Positions 12,969 through 24,400 of a stretch of 64,000 nt of DNA are shown in pieces. A model generated the notes under the pieces. That model was not told the DNA's origin. It saw only the letters and a list, made by a program, of their open reading frames with translations, and made no database searches. Position numbers and translations under genes: made by a program. Every line of letters starts with the position of its first letter. Position 1 is the stretch's first letter. The stretch spans positions 23,123-87,122 of the forward strand of contig MU278371.1 in NCBI GenBank assembly GCA_022385755.1, written 5' to 3'. This DNA is from Trametopsis cervina. Its lineage: Eukaryota > Basidiomycota > Agaricomycetes > Polyporales > Irpicaceae.

Positions 12969-15348
12969 ATGGCCTACCTAGCCATATCCACCGCGTTACT
13001 CGCCTTCCTCCTGTGGCGCGCCCGCCTCTACCTCCGCTTGATCAAGGTCAGCCCTCCCTTCTCTCTCCTCTCCCCTTCTCCTCTCTCCCCATTTCACTAA
13101 CTCGTGCAACAGACGTTCAACTACGCCACGACCCCCGTGCTCATCGCGCCCACCTCGCTGCTCGGTGCCCTCATCCCCACAACATGGTGGAACCCCGGGC
13201 TCGGCTGGACATGGGAGTGGCGTCACACCAGTACGTCTTGTCCCTTCTCCCTGTTCTCCTCTCCCCCTCTCCCCTTCACGTGCGCACGCTGAGAACAACA
13301 ACACAGACTATAAATCCCACACCCTTCCCCTCGCGTGGCTCGTCCCCCTCCTCTCCGGCACACCCGCCCTCTATGTCGGCTCCCACCACACGATGCAGTC
13401 CCTCCTCCTCACACACGAGCCGCAGATGTCCAAGGCAGATGAGATGCAAACCGCGATCACGTGCGTTACCGCTCCTTTTTTTTTCTCCTTCCCCTCCTTC
13501 CCTTCCTCTGTTTCCCCCTAGTGAGCCTAACTAACGAACGCACCCACAGCGTCTGGGGTCCAAACATCCTCTCCACCTCCGGCTCCGCCTGGCGCCGCCA
13601 CCGCCGCGCGGTCGGCCCCGCCTTCGCAGCGCCCGACACGCACCGTCTCGTCGTAGCCCAGACATGCGCGTTGTACGACGAGATGGTGTCTGCGCTCGGG
13701 TGGCGCGAGCGCGAGGAGATCATTGTGGAGGATATGAACAAGATCATGCTTAAGGTCCGTTTCCCCTTCCTCCCTTCTCTCCGCGTCCTTGGGGGTTTTA
13801 CTCACAGCGCTATAGTTCGCGCTGACAATCATATGCCGATGCGGCTTCGGCATCCCCATGCCCTGGTCCGAAGAGGGGAGCTCGTACGACGACGAAGACG
13901 CGGAGGGAGCAATGGGGCTCCCAGAGGCGCTGGAACGCGTGTCGGAGAGCCTGCTCCTGCGCCTCGCGTTGCCCGCGTGGGTGTACAGGCTGCCTGTGCG
14001 TCGGTGCGTGCTTCCCTTGCCCATCCCATCTCCATCCTCTCTTTCATCTGCTAACGATCGCACGCCCGCAGCTTGAGACGCATAGACACGGCCTGGCGCA
14101 CGACGCGACGCACCCTCGAGTTGCTCGTCGCGGACAAACGCGCCTCCACGATCGATGATGGCACTGCGGCGACGCAGGCGGACGTGCTCACGCGCCTCGT
14201 CCAAGCTCTCGATGACGGCGAGGGCGACGAGGGAGTGGAGGGCGCCGCCGGAGAGGGTGTAAAAGCAGGAGGAGAAAGAGGGAAGCATGCGTTGAGCACT
14301 GATGAGGTTGTAAGTGCAGCATGAACCCACTTATACTTATTTGATTTGTGGACGTGTGTGGGTGCTAATGCGGCTATGTGGGTGCGGTGCGATGTAGATC
14401 GGGAACGCGTTCGTGCTCATGTTCGCCGGACACGGTACGTCCTCCCCTTCCTCTCTCCTTTGCACACAGGACCCATCTGACGCAGCGGTTGACGAACAGA
14501 AACGACGGCGCGGACTCTCGCGGGGACGTTCGCGCACCTCGCGCTGCACCAGGACGCGCAGGACGCGGCTGTCGCTGAGATCGAGCGGGTGTTGGACGGG
14601 GGACGGGAGATCGTGCGTGTCTTTCCCTCTTTCCTTCTTTCCTTTGCCCTCCATTTCCAGTTTTGGAGCTGACGACAACACAGACCCTAGACGACGTGAA
14701 CAAGCTCGAACACGTCCTCGCGTGTTTCCACGAGACGAGTCGGATCTACCGTACGTCTCCCCTCCTCTCTCACCCGTCGGTGAGTAATGATCGATGGTTT
14801 GACAGCGGGAGCGATGCTCCTGAGCCGCAAAGCCCAAGTCCCGCTCGACCTCCCGCTCAACCCGGGGAGCACAGACACCGTGCGCGTCCCGCCGGGGACG
14901 ACGCTCGTGTTCGACATGATCGGGATCCGTACGTCCTCCTCTCTCCCTTCTTTGCTCTCTGACTCATTCACCTTCCCCTTTCCCGCTCGTGGGCTCGAAT
15001 ATGCTCGCAGACCACGACCCAGCCGCCTTCCCCTCCCCTTCCTCCTTCCTCCCTTCACGCTGGCTCTCCCCCTCCGCCAGCTCTCCCACCTCTTCCTCCA
15101 CTCCCACTCTGACTACAACGTCGTCATTCGGCCTCGGCCCACGCGCCTGCGTCGGCCGGCGTTTCACCCAAGCCGAGGCTGTCTCCCTTCTCGCGACGTT
15201 CCTGCGCGAGTGGCGCGTCGATGTTGTGCTTGAGCCTGGGGAGACACGCGAGGGGTGGGCAGAGCGTGTGCTTGGCCGGCGGTGTGACTTTAGCCTGGGG
15301 TTCGGGGTGGGACGGGTGCCTGTCAGGATTGAGAGGAGGGTGAGGTAG
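12969..15348 (+). CDS. Cytochrome P450 monooxygenase 1
   Basis: Eleven exons: 12969-13046, 13113-13230, 13307-13460, 13550-13754, 13816-14003, 14072-14309, 14398-14434, 14500-14612, 14684-14750, 14806-14928, 15011-15348. The joined length is 1659 nt (552 aa) with every junction GT-AG. An N-terminal hydrophobic anchor (MAYLAISTALLAFLLW) implies an ER-bound enzyme. The I-helix reads FVLMFAGHETTAR (split by an intron), the K-helix ExxR is ETSR, and the haem loop is FGLGPRACVGRRF with its cysteine thiolate. A Ser/Thr-rich insert precedes the haem loop. This is a class II fungal P450; substrate unknown. A short relic of its 3' end is found at about 19725-19895, copied with the lectin duplication. 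Confidence 0.93.
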
Positions 15349-15491
15349 GCGGAGAGGTGAGAATTGGCATGCATATAGATCTTTTTTGAAAGCGAAAGCG
15401 CGCGACAGGCTGGATGCTGCGACGTTCTTGCATTATATAATTGACATTGGTGTAAACACACACTTCTGAGCACACGCGTGCGCCCTCATAT

Positions 15492-18400
15492 TCATATCAA
15501 GTCCTTAACCTCATCCGCAACTGCATCGCTCGCCGCAATCATCTCCAACGTCCCATCCAGCCGATCCGTCCCATCCCCAAGCAACCCCTTCACCTTCGCC
15601 TGCGGCCCGATCAGCCCCTCCACAGCCAGAATCGCCTTCGCGAGCTGCGCAGCAGTGAGCTTCGTCCGTACGGTCTCTGATCTCGCAGCGAGACCCGCGA
15701 GGAAGCGCGATACGTCGAGCGCGTGGTTCGTCAGCGCCATCGTGCGGTCGCGCAGCGCAATCCCACGCGCCGCCGTGTCCTGCAACACCCCGCGGTACCC
15801 GACCAGCACGACCGCCAGCGTCCCGTACCCGCCGATCTCGGAGGTGATCCGCGAGACATCCGCCTGCGCACGCTGTAGGTCGTCCCGGCTCTGCTGCAGG
15901 AGTCGTCCGCAGGACTCGACGAGTTTCTCAGCGTAGTCGACTGCTTGGTCTAGGTTGAACCAATCGCCGATACGCCCGAGGCCGAGTGTGAATATGTCGC
16001 GGATTGCCTATAAGTGGGACATGTGAGTGAGGTTATGAGGGAGAGAGGGGGGGGGGAGACGCACCCGCCCGATCTGCGCGTCCGTTCGCTTGCCCTCTGC
16101 TTCCTTCCGCGTGCGTTCGGCGTTCTGGACTGAAGTCAATGCCGTCTGCTCGTTGTCCCTGCGATGACGACTATCAGCAGAGGCGCATCGCGCGCGCGAT
16201 ACGAAGCTCACCTCATGATCTGTGCAGTCGCCTCGGCACCTTTCTTCAGCTCATCGGCGACGACCTGTAGGTCGCTGAGCCGCGTCATCCTCGTCCCCGA
16301 CTCGCCCAGCTTTGCCGTCAGCTCCGTGCTCAGCTGCACCAGTGTCAGAAACCAACGACGCAACACAATGGGCAAACATCAGACGCTGACCTCGCCGCTC
16401 TGATTCATGATCGTCCGCGACTGCTCGTACAAGGTCTGGAAGCGGTTCGCAACAACGACCGCCTGGCCCTTACACAGCTTCAGAAGCTTCTTCGTCTCCT
16501 CCGGCTGCGCAGGCCCCGGCTCGTGCGTCTTGTTATACAAACCCTCGACAGACCCAGAGAGCGTGACGAGCCCCTGCACGGCGTGCTCGGCCGGCGCACG
16601 CAGGCCGGTATCGATGTCGTGCTGCAAGTCTTCCGCAAGCGACTTGAGCTGCTCGCACCGCATTGCGGCGAAGTCGTTCTCCTTGCGGATGTGTTCGCCT
16701 TCCGTCACGCACGACTGTAGGTTAGTGATGCTCGCCGTGCTGTAGCGTTCTGACCAGAGAGGCTGAGATTACGCGTTAGATTCGGGTATCGCGCGTTGGG
16801 AAGGCGTCGGTGCTCACCATGAGACCGGTTACGGACAACGACGCGGCGCCGACGAACCCGGCCAACGCACGACCCTCCAGCTCCCATCCCGTCACGGCTC
16901 CCGTTTGAGTGCCGTACCAGGGCGTCGATCGGCCTGCACACAGTCAATTTCAATACCGCTGGAACCTCGGCGAGTATACGCACCTTTGGATGTGGCCAGC
17001 TGCAGCGCGGTGATGCATTTCCCGTCCGTCGTCGCGAAGATGTGCGTAAAGTCTTCGCCGCTGTTCAAAGTGAACACGTGCGGACTGGCAGTCTCCGTCC
17101 CGCGCCAGCCGGTAGAGGTCCCATCCGTGAAATCCAGCGCGAGCCCGTCAATGCATATCCCAGCGGAGTTGATGCGCAGCTGGCGGATGACTTTCCTCTC
17201 TGCGTGGCAGGCGTTGTCTGTGAGCGGACAGCATAGGCAGTGTCAATATTAGCGTGTGTATGGAGAACGGTAATATAAATGGCTGACCGGTGAACAGTGT
17301 AGTTGTCCATGAACCGAGGAATGATCCCGTGTTTTGGAGGAACGCGAGGGGCGTTGCTTTCAGCCAGCCGGAACCCCATGAATTAACTCTTTGCCAGAGA
17401 ACCTTGTGAATTGTGAAATCAAAGCTTCAGCTGGAGCAAGGGATGGACGCACATTGTCCTGGCCAGCCCACATCACCACGAAGAACGGAAACCCATCCCG
17501 CGGTATACGTACGTATGCGATGATATCCGAGTGGGGTAGCGCAGCAGCGCGGAAAGAGCCTCTGCACAGCCAACCTCGACATAAGCACTCTGATAACATG
17601 TAGGCGTCGTTGGGTGAACTTACTTCAACCACGGGCCAACACCTCCTGGTCGATGCATCTCGACGATGTCAAAGTTGTCGTCTTGGAAAAGTATCCTAGG
17701 TGATTAATCGACTGTCAGGGACGCATACAAATATGAGAGTATGTAAACGTACTTCACTTCCACATGGACGTAATCCATGCACACCGCGGTGATGTCGCTG
17801 ACGGGGTGAGACAACGGCAGAGTCACACCGCTGTCCTTCCTACAGTAGAGAAAAACGTTCAACGGATAGCGTGATATTGAGCAGCATTGGTGTCACCATT
17901 GGTTTGTGTCACGGCTGCCACAATATTCGTGGATGACGTTGTCTTCATCCTGGAAATATAAGCGGATTTCACGACAATCTAAGACGAGATGAGTTCGCAC
18001 ATAATGCTGTATACAACCAGAAAGCTTGCCATTCCAACTCGTCGCCCCAATCCCAGTCCCTTTGGCTGCCTTGCAAATACGCACAGACGAGTCGTAAGAG
18101 AAAGTTTTTGCCGTGCTGATGTTACAACATCGAATGAAGATTAGAGGATCGTACACATTAGGAGAATGATCGCTCACCGGTAACGAATCCACCCTTCACT
18201 ATCCTGGAAGAACAGGCATATGTAATGGCCGCCATCAGAATAAACGGCAGCTATGTTGGTGCCCTTCAAGCAGTCGGGCTCTACGAAGTTGGTTTTCTGC
18301 CACGAGTTCTGGTGCTTTCTTTCATTGATGCTCCCATCAGGCGTTTGGTAAAAGATAGATTGACTCCAGCCGGCCCACTGAGAACGTATGAGTCTAAGTC

Positions 18401-18817
18401 CCTACATATCAAGGGGAGAGACGTACCGCGAATGCGCACAGTGTGCTTTCGCGGCTGCAATTGAAGCGTAGCTCGCCTGGAACGAATATGTGCATCACTG
18501 ACTTCTGAATGTATTCACAACTTACCCGGAAACCAGCCGTCACCAAGATCGATAATGTCTACCACGTATCAGAGTTGAGAACGAAGCAACAAGGGGCGGA
18601 AATGACATACTATTGGAACCATTGATGGTTGCTGCAGAGGCTAAAACGGCGTCTGTGGTGTTATTGCAGCCTTCACGGACGTCTCCATCACTGGTCTTGG
18701 TGTACACGCGTATGCCGCGATGGCAGAATGCTGCAGTCAGTGCGGTGCTCCTCTAGGAAAGACAGAAATATGGTTCAGAAGGGGAACAACACTGAATAGC
18801 ATGAGGATCAATACCAT
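15492..18817 (-). CDS. Multidomain lectin A: fucose-lectin-like propeller + jacalin-like + helical tail
   Basis: Seventeen exons (5' to 3'): 18817-18815, 18752-18611, 18558-18526, 18476-18427, 18377-18178, 18115-18018, 17978-17897, 17839-17753, 17695-17624, 17561-17453, 17402-17288, 17217-16984, 16933-16818, 16762-16391, 16333-16212, 16158-16065, 16007-15492; 2445 nt, 814 aa, no lesion. Residues 1-290 carry repeated blade motifs of the Aleuria-type fucose lectin propeller, for example IRVYTKTSDGDVREG, ICLFFQDSEGWIRYR and IRLYFQDEDNVIHEYC. Residues about 330-447 are jacalin-like (VIRQLRIN, LNSGEDFTHIFA, ALAGFVG). Residues about 448-814 are alpha-helical with a hydrophobic patch (IRDIFTLGLGRIGDWF). 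No secretion signal is evident. The first coding exon is just the ATG. A cytolytic or defence role is speculation; glycan binding is likely. Tandem with lectin B; paralogue C lies 25 kb away. Confidence 0.85.
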
Positions 18818-18872
18818 GGCCACAGGGTGCGCACGATTCAAGGGCAAATGCCCTCCTGCGATTTACGAGTCA

Positions 18873-18878
18873 TTTATA
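18873..18878 (-). promoter_or_regulatory. TATA box of lectin A
   Basis: TATAAA on the minus strand about 60 nt before the ATG. The same box occurs at matching distance before lectins B and C, with similar flanks, which supports it. Confidence 0.6.
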
Positions 18879-19957
18879 CTGGCAGCATGGATCAGTCATT
18901 TGAAACATGTAGGACTTGTGTGCAATCAAGTGCATGTCGCCACTGGTCAGCTTCATAGAGACCGATTTACGTCAAGAAGCGCGACAATGTTGAAGGGCCG
19001 TTTATGCCTGGAACTCGGGCGGTAGGCCTGACAGCTGAGTGACAAGCATGCAACATTCCAGGAGAGGACTGCCCAGTGATAAGCCATAAAGCATTCATGC
19101 GGATATTCACCTGCGTAGCGGGAAGGAACACGCGTACTTTGCATGGTCGCTGAGCGCGAAAGTAGGTACACGCCGACGTCAAACTAGACAAGTTTTGTCT
19201 GGGCCGTGCAAGACCACCCTTCGGCCTGTCAGACTGGAGCTCCGGAGTTTAGCGCGAAGAGCCACCCGTGCCTTCATTGTTTGTTCGTCACAGGCAGAGG
19301 CTGCAAGTCAAAGGTTCAAATAAAAACTGGAGGATTGGCGTTTCGTGGCAAGCTTATCACCGTCTCACGTGACAGGTTTTCGGATATCACGTGTGATCGC
19401 ACCCGAGGTTGGAACTGGAAGTGATGGTCAGAATACGTCTGCTCTCCTTCAACACAAGGAAACCTCGCTACTAAGATCCGCTTCACTGTTGAATGAGACT
19501 TGTGCGTACTGTCAAGATGCATTTGATGGTGGTGCTCACATGTGTATGGTTCCTGCTTGGTCTATGATAGACCAAGCGGCGTACCGACCATTAGGAGCTA
19601 CTATCTTTGATAGACCGTCTATCAAAGACAGCATACAGGTGCGCTAAAATGGGCAGTATGCCTGTATTTCGTCCGTACATATATCCCCTCTGCTCACTGC
19701 ACTAATTAAATTAGGGGTTTGTACGGAAGCCTGGGGAGACGCACAAGGATGGGACGAGCGTGTCCCTGGATGGCGGTGTGAGCTTAGCTTGAGGTTTGTG
19801 TATCTGTTAGGGTTGAGAGGAGAGTTATGTATTTAGTGAGAGAAGAACTATATTAAATATGAATTTTTCGGAAAGCACACGACAGGCTGGAGACTCGAAT
19901 GTCCATACATTATAACATTGGTTTGACTATACAGTTTGCAACACATGAACCGCGCCC
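18879..19957. other. Lectin A upstream region and duplication junction
   Basis: The stretch to about 19650 is the 5' flank of lectin A and is clearly similar to 23420-24180, the 5' flank of lectin B (shared CACTGGTCAGCTTCATAGAG and ACAAGTTTTGTCTGGGCCGT). Two short perfect palindromes lie at 19555-19577 and 19604-19628. A relic of the P450 3' end follows at about 19725. Confidence 0.7.
19725..19895 (+). pseudogene. Relic of the P450-1 3' end
   Basis: This segment matches 15230-15420, the end of the P450 last exon plus its 3' flank. Shared words include GCCTGGGGAGAC, GGCGGTGTGA, GATTGAGAGGAG-like and CGACAGGCTGGA. The reading frame is interrupted by several stops and nothing of the rest of the P450 is present. 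It lies at the same distance downstream of lectin B as the real P450 end lies from lectin A, so it marks the edge of the tandem duplication. Confidence 0.85.
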
Positions 19958-22900
19958 TCATATCAAGTCCTTAACCTCATCCGCCACCGCATCGCTCGTC
20001 GCAATCATCTCCAACGTCCCATCCAATCTCTCCGTCCCATACCCAAGCAACCCCTTCACCTTCGCCTGCGGCCCAATCAGCCCCTCCACAGCCAGAATCG
20101 CCTTCGCGAGCTGCGCAGCAGTGAGCTTCGTCCGCACAGTTTCCGACTTCGCGGCAAGACCCGCGAGGAAGCGCGATACGTCGAGCGCGTGGTTCGTCAG
20201 TGCTATCGTGCGCTCGCGCAGCACAATCCCGCGCGCCGCCGTGTCCTGCAACACCCCGCGGTACCCGACCAGCACGCCCGCGAGGTTTCCAAAGCCGCCG
20301 ATCTCGGAGTTTATCCGCTGTACTGCTTGCTGCGCGCGCTGTAGGTCGTCCCGACTCTGCTGCAGCAGCCGTCCGCACGACTCGACGAGTTTCTCAGCGT
20401 AGTCGACTGCTTGGTCCAGGTTGAACCAGTCGCCGAGGCGTCCGAGGCCGAGTGTGAATATGTCGCGGATTGCCTGCAAGCGAGACGTGTGAGTGAAGTT
20501 GTGAGGGGGAGAAGGAGAAGGGAGAGGAGAGACGTACTCGCCCGATCTGTGCGTCCTTTCGCTTGCCCTCTGCTTCCTTCCGCGTGCGTTCAGCATTCTG
20601 GATCGATATCAACGCTGTCTGTTCGTTGTCCCTGCAAGGTCGACTATCAGCAGAGACGCATCACGCGCGATGTGACGAGGCTCACCTCATGATCTGTGCG
20701 GTTGCTTCGGCACCTTTCTTCAGCCCGTCGGATACGACCTGCAGGTTGCTGAGCCGCGTCATCCGCGCCTCCGACTCGCCCAGCTTTGCCGTCAGCTCTG
20801 TGCTCAGCTGTGCCAAGCCTGTGGTCAGTGAATGATCAGCACCGTAACGAGAAAAATTACCTCGCCACTCTGGTTCATGATCGTCCGCGACTGCTCGTAT
20901 AGCGACTGGAAGCGGTTCGCAACGACGACCGCCTGGCCCTTACACAGCTTCAGAAGCTTCTTCGTCTCCTCCGGCTGTGCAGGCCCCGGCTCGTGCGTCT
21001 TGTTATATAGACCCTCGACGGATCCAGAGAGCGTGACAAGCCCCTGCACGGCGTGCTCGGCCGGCGCACGCAGGCCAGTGTCGATATTGTATCGCAGGTC
21101 CTCGGCGAGCGATTTGAGCTGCTCGCACCGCATCGAAGCCAGTTCATTCTCTTTGCGAATGTGTTCGCCTTCCGTCACGCACGACTGCAGGTTCGTGAGG
21201 CTTGCTGTGCTGTAGCGCTCTGACCAGAGGGGCTGAGAATGCGTGTTACGATTCACCGGCTGCCTACGGGTGAGGGATAGTATGGGTACTCACCATTAGA
21301 CCAGTTACGTATGATGACGCGGCGCCGACGAACCCGGCCAACGCGCGACCCTCCAGCTCCCATCCTGTCACGGCTCCCGTCTGGGTGCCGTACCAGGGCG
21401 TCGAGCGGCCTACATACAGGCAGTATCAGTATAGCTCGCACGCCGGAAGAGGGAGGGCTTGAAGCGTACGCACCTTTGGACGTCGCAAGCTGCAGCGCAG
21501 TGATGCATTTCCCGTCCGTCGTCGCGAAGATGTGCGTAAAGTCTTCGCCGCTGTTCAAAGTGAACACGTGCGGGCTGGCAGTTTCCGTCCCGCGCCAGCC
21601 GGTCGAGGTACCATCGGTGAAGTCTAGCACGAGCCCGTCGATGCGCGTCCCACCGGAGTTGATGCGTAGCTGGCGGATGACTTTTCTTTCCGCGTGGCAG
21701 GCGTTGTCTGGTAGGCAGGTACCGCCGAGTAATATCAATGTCAGTGCGCATAAAGAATGTGAGGGCATATGGCTGACCGGTGAACAACGTTGTTGTCCAT
21801 GAACCGAGGAATGTTCCTGTATTCTGGAGGAACGCAAGGGGTGTCTCTTTCAACCAGCCGATACCCCATGAATTCACTTTTTGCCAAAGCACCTTTGGGA
21901 TCATGAGACAGGCGCATTAACTGAAGATGAGTGAAGGGATGGACGCACATTGTCCTGGCCAGCCCACATTACTACAAGTAGTGGGCACCCGGCTTCCGGG
22001 GTTCGTATATACGCGATGATATCAGAGTGGGGCAGCGCGGCGACGCGGAACTCGCCTCTACGCAGCCATTCTATACATTAACATTCTGTCAATGCGTGCA
22101 CCACCGGTCACACTCACTGCGTCCATGGGCCAGTACCTCCCGGGCGATACATCTCGATTATGTCGAACTTGTCATCTTGAAAAAGGATTCTACATGATCG
22201 CTCCATTCTTAGAAGTCTGTATACGGCCATCATGGTCAGAATACGCACTTCACTTCCACGCCATGGTAGTCTCGGCTAACTGCGGAAATGTCTCCAACGG
22301 GGTAAGATAACTGTAGGATCGCACCGCTGTCTTTCCTACAAGACAGATAATAAGTCAACGGATAGTGCAGTGTTAGCCAACATCGGTATTCACCATTGGT
22401 TTGTGTCACGACCGCCACAGTATTCGCGGATAGCGTTGTTCTCGTCCTGGAAATATACACGAATGTCGCGACAGTCTGAGTCTACATGAGTATACGCATA
22501 TCACTGGATAAGAGCAGGAAAACTTGCCATTCCAGCTCGTCGCTCCGATTCCCGTACCTCTGGCTGCCTTGCAAATACGCACGGAAGAGTCGTAAGAGAA
22601 GTGCTTTGCTGAGCTAACGTTGTAATGTCAGATGAAAATTGGTGAATCATCTACATTAGGACGTAGATCGCTCACCGATAACGAATCCATCCTTCCTCGT
22701 CCTGGAAGAAGAGACATATATAGCGCGCATCATCGGAATAAACTGCGGCTACGTTGGTGCCTTTCAAGCAACCGGGCTCGACGAAATTAGTTTTCTGCCA
22801 GGAGTTGAGATGCTTCCTTTCGTTAATACTGCCATCAGGCATCTGGTAAAATATGGATTGGCTCCAGCCGGCCCACTAGATACCAATAGGTCTCTCTTTG

Positions 22901-23310
22901 CTGTGAGATTAGGATAGGCACATACCGCGAATGCGCATAACGTGGATTCTCTGCTGCAAGTGAAGCGCAACTCGCCTAAAACGAAGATATGTACCGACAA
23001 CCTCTGAATGGATTCATAACATACCTGGAAACCAATTGTCGCCGAGATCGAGGATACCTATCACGCATCAGGGTTGAAAATGATGCAAAAAGGCGAAAAT
23101 GACATACTGGGAGAGTTCTTGACCTGCGCGTAGGCTAATGTAGAGTCCGTCGTGTTATTGCAGCCTTCACGGACGTCTCCGTCGCTGGTCTTGGTGTACA
23201 CGCGTATGCCGCGGTGACAAAATGCTGCAGTAAGTGCGGTACTCCTCTAGAAATGACGGGAGACGATTGAGATGAGCAACAAGAGTTGACAACATGAGAT
23301 TCAATACCAT
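19958..23310 (-). CDS. Multidomain lectin B, tandem paralogue of A
   Basis: Same 17-exon plan as A: 23310-23308, 23246-23108, 23057-23025, 22975-22926, 22875-22676, 22613-22516, 22475-22394, 22335-22249, 22189-22118, 22057-21949, 21892-21778, 21707-21474, 21409-21294, 21232-20861, 20807-20686, 20631-20538, 20473-19958; 2442 nt, 813 aa. Exon lengths equal those of A except exon 2 (one codon shorter). Propeller, jacalin-like (ALAGFVG retained) and helical domains are all kept. Intron 6 (22515-22476) begins with GC rather than GT; using it keeps exon length (98 nt) and frame, and no GT alternative at this position does. Lectin A has GT here. The gene is therefore probably functional, but this intron should be tested. 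The helical tail is the best conserved part between A and B. Confidence 0.83.
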
Positions 23311-23374
23311 GGCTGCGGGGAGCTAGAGTTGCAAGCGATTCAAATCCAAAATTCTCGCTTGTATTTGCAAGTTA

Positions 23375-23380
23375 TTTATA
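23375..23380 (-). promoter_or_regulatory. TATA box of lectin B
   Basis: TATAAA on the minus strand, 65 nt before the ATG, at the position conserved in the three lectin genes. Confidence 0.6.
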
Positions 23381-24334
23381 CAGGCGACCTAAATCAGTAT
23401 GTGGGGCGTGTATGGCCTATGCACAATCAAGTGCACGCAGGCACTGGTCAGCTTCATAGAGACCGATTCACGTCGAGGCGCGCCGATGTTGAAGAGCCGT
23501 TTATGCCTGGAACTCGGGCGGTAGGCCTGACAGCTGAATGACAAGTATGCAACGTTCCAGGAGAGGATTGTCTAGCGATAAGCCGTCAAGCATTCATGGA
23601 GCGGATATCCACCTGCTTAGCGGGAAGGAACAAGCGTACTTTGCATGGTCGCTGAGCGTGAAAGTAGGTACACGCCGACGTCAAACTAGACAAGTTTTGT
23701 CTGGGCCGTGCAAGACCACGCTTCTGCTTAGCAGACTGGAGCTCCGGAGTTTGGCGTGAAGGCCATCCCGTGCCTTTATTCATTGTTCGTCTGAGGCAGA
23801 GGCTTCAAGCTCAAGGTTCAAACTTTGGAGGATCGACGTGGTTACGTGGCAAGCGTATTGGATCCGTGATTATCACCGCATCACGTGACAGGCGTTTTGC
23901 ATTCCACGCGTGATCAACTACAGTACGAAGCTTCAGCCACGAACACCGCGAAAGAACTCGACTTAATGGTCAGCGTACGTCTGTTCCCTCTCAATACAGG
24001 CGAAGCTCGGTACGAACACTCGCATCGCCGTTGAACGAGACTCTCGTGCGTACTATCGAGATGGGTTTGATAGTGGTGCTCACATGTGTATTGTTCCTGC
24101 TTGGTCCGTCAAACACAGTAGCGCCGAAATGGTCGGTACTGTCTATCGCCTGTATTTCGTCCCTGAAATCTATTCTACGGCACATTCTCCTTGACAGAGG
24201 AATGATGCGAAAGACGGTCCCGAGTGCGCGTGGATTCTCGTGTTCCTAGCAGGCTGGATCGTCGAAGGCCGTATGCACTACTTGGTCGGTCTTTGGAGGA
24301 GAATCCAACACCCTACAGTCATGGCTGGAGCAGA
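23381..24334. other. Intergenic between divergent lectin B and helical gene
   Basis: The left 800 bp is the lectin B 5' flank and resembles the lectin A 5' flank. The right end is the promoter of the helical gene. A version of the part near 24090-24280 recurs near 44560-44720 upstream of lectin C. Confidence 0.6.
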
Positions 24335-24340
24335 TATAAA
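24335..24340 (+). promoter_or_regulatory. TATA box of helical gene
   Basis: TATAAA 61 nt before the ATG at 24401, a spacing similar to other genes in this window. Confidence 0.5.
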
Positions 24341-24400
24341 GCCTCGTCTTTCAGCCGGGTATTGTACCCAGCTCGCTTCCACATACACAACTCTCAAACG

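Noticed and set aside
12527..13534. Long plus-strand open frame over the methyltransferase-P450 spacer
   Set aside because: GC-rich shadow: its composition is low-complexity (Pro/Ser/Arg) and the P450 exons in another frame explain the region.
15478..15936. Plus-strand open frame opposite the last exon of lectin A (also opposite B and C)
   Set aside because: Antisense shadow conserved only because the lectin exon is conserved.
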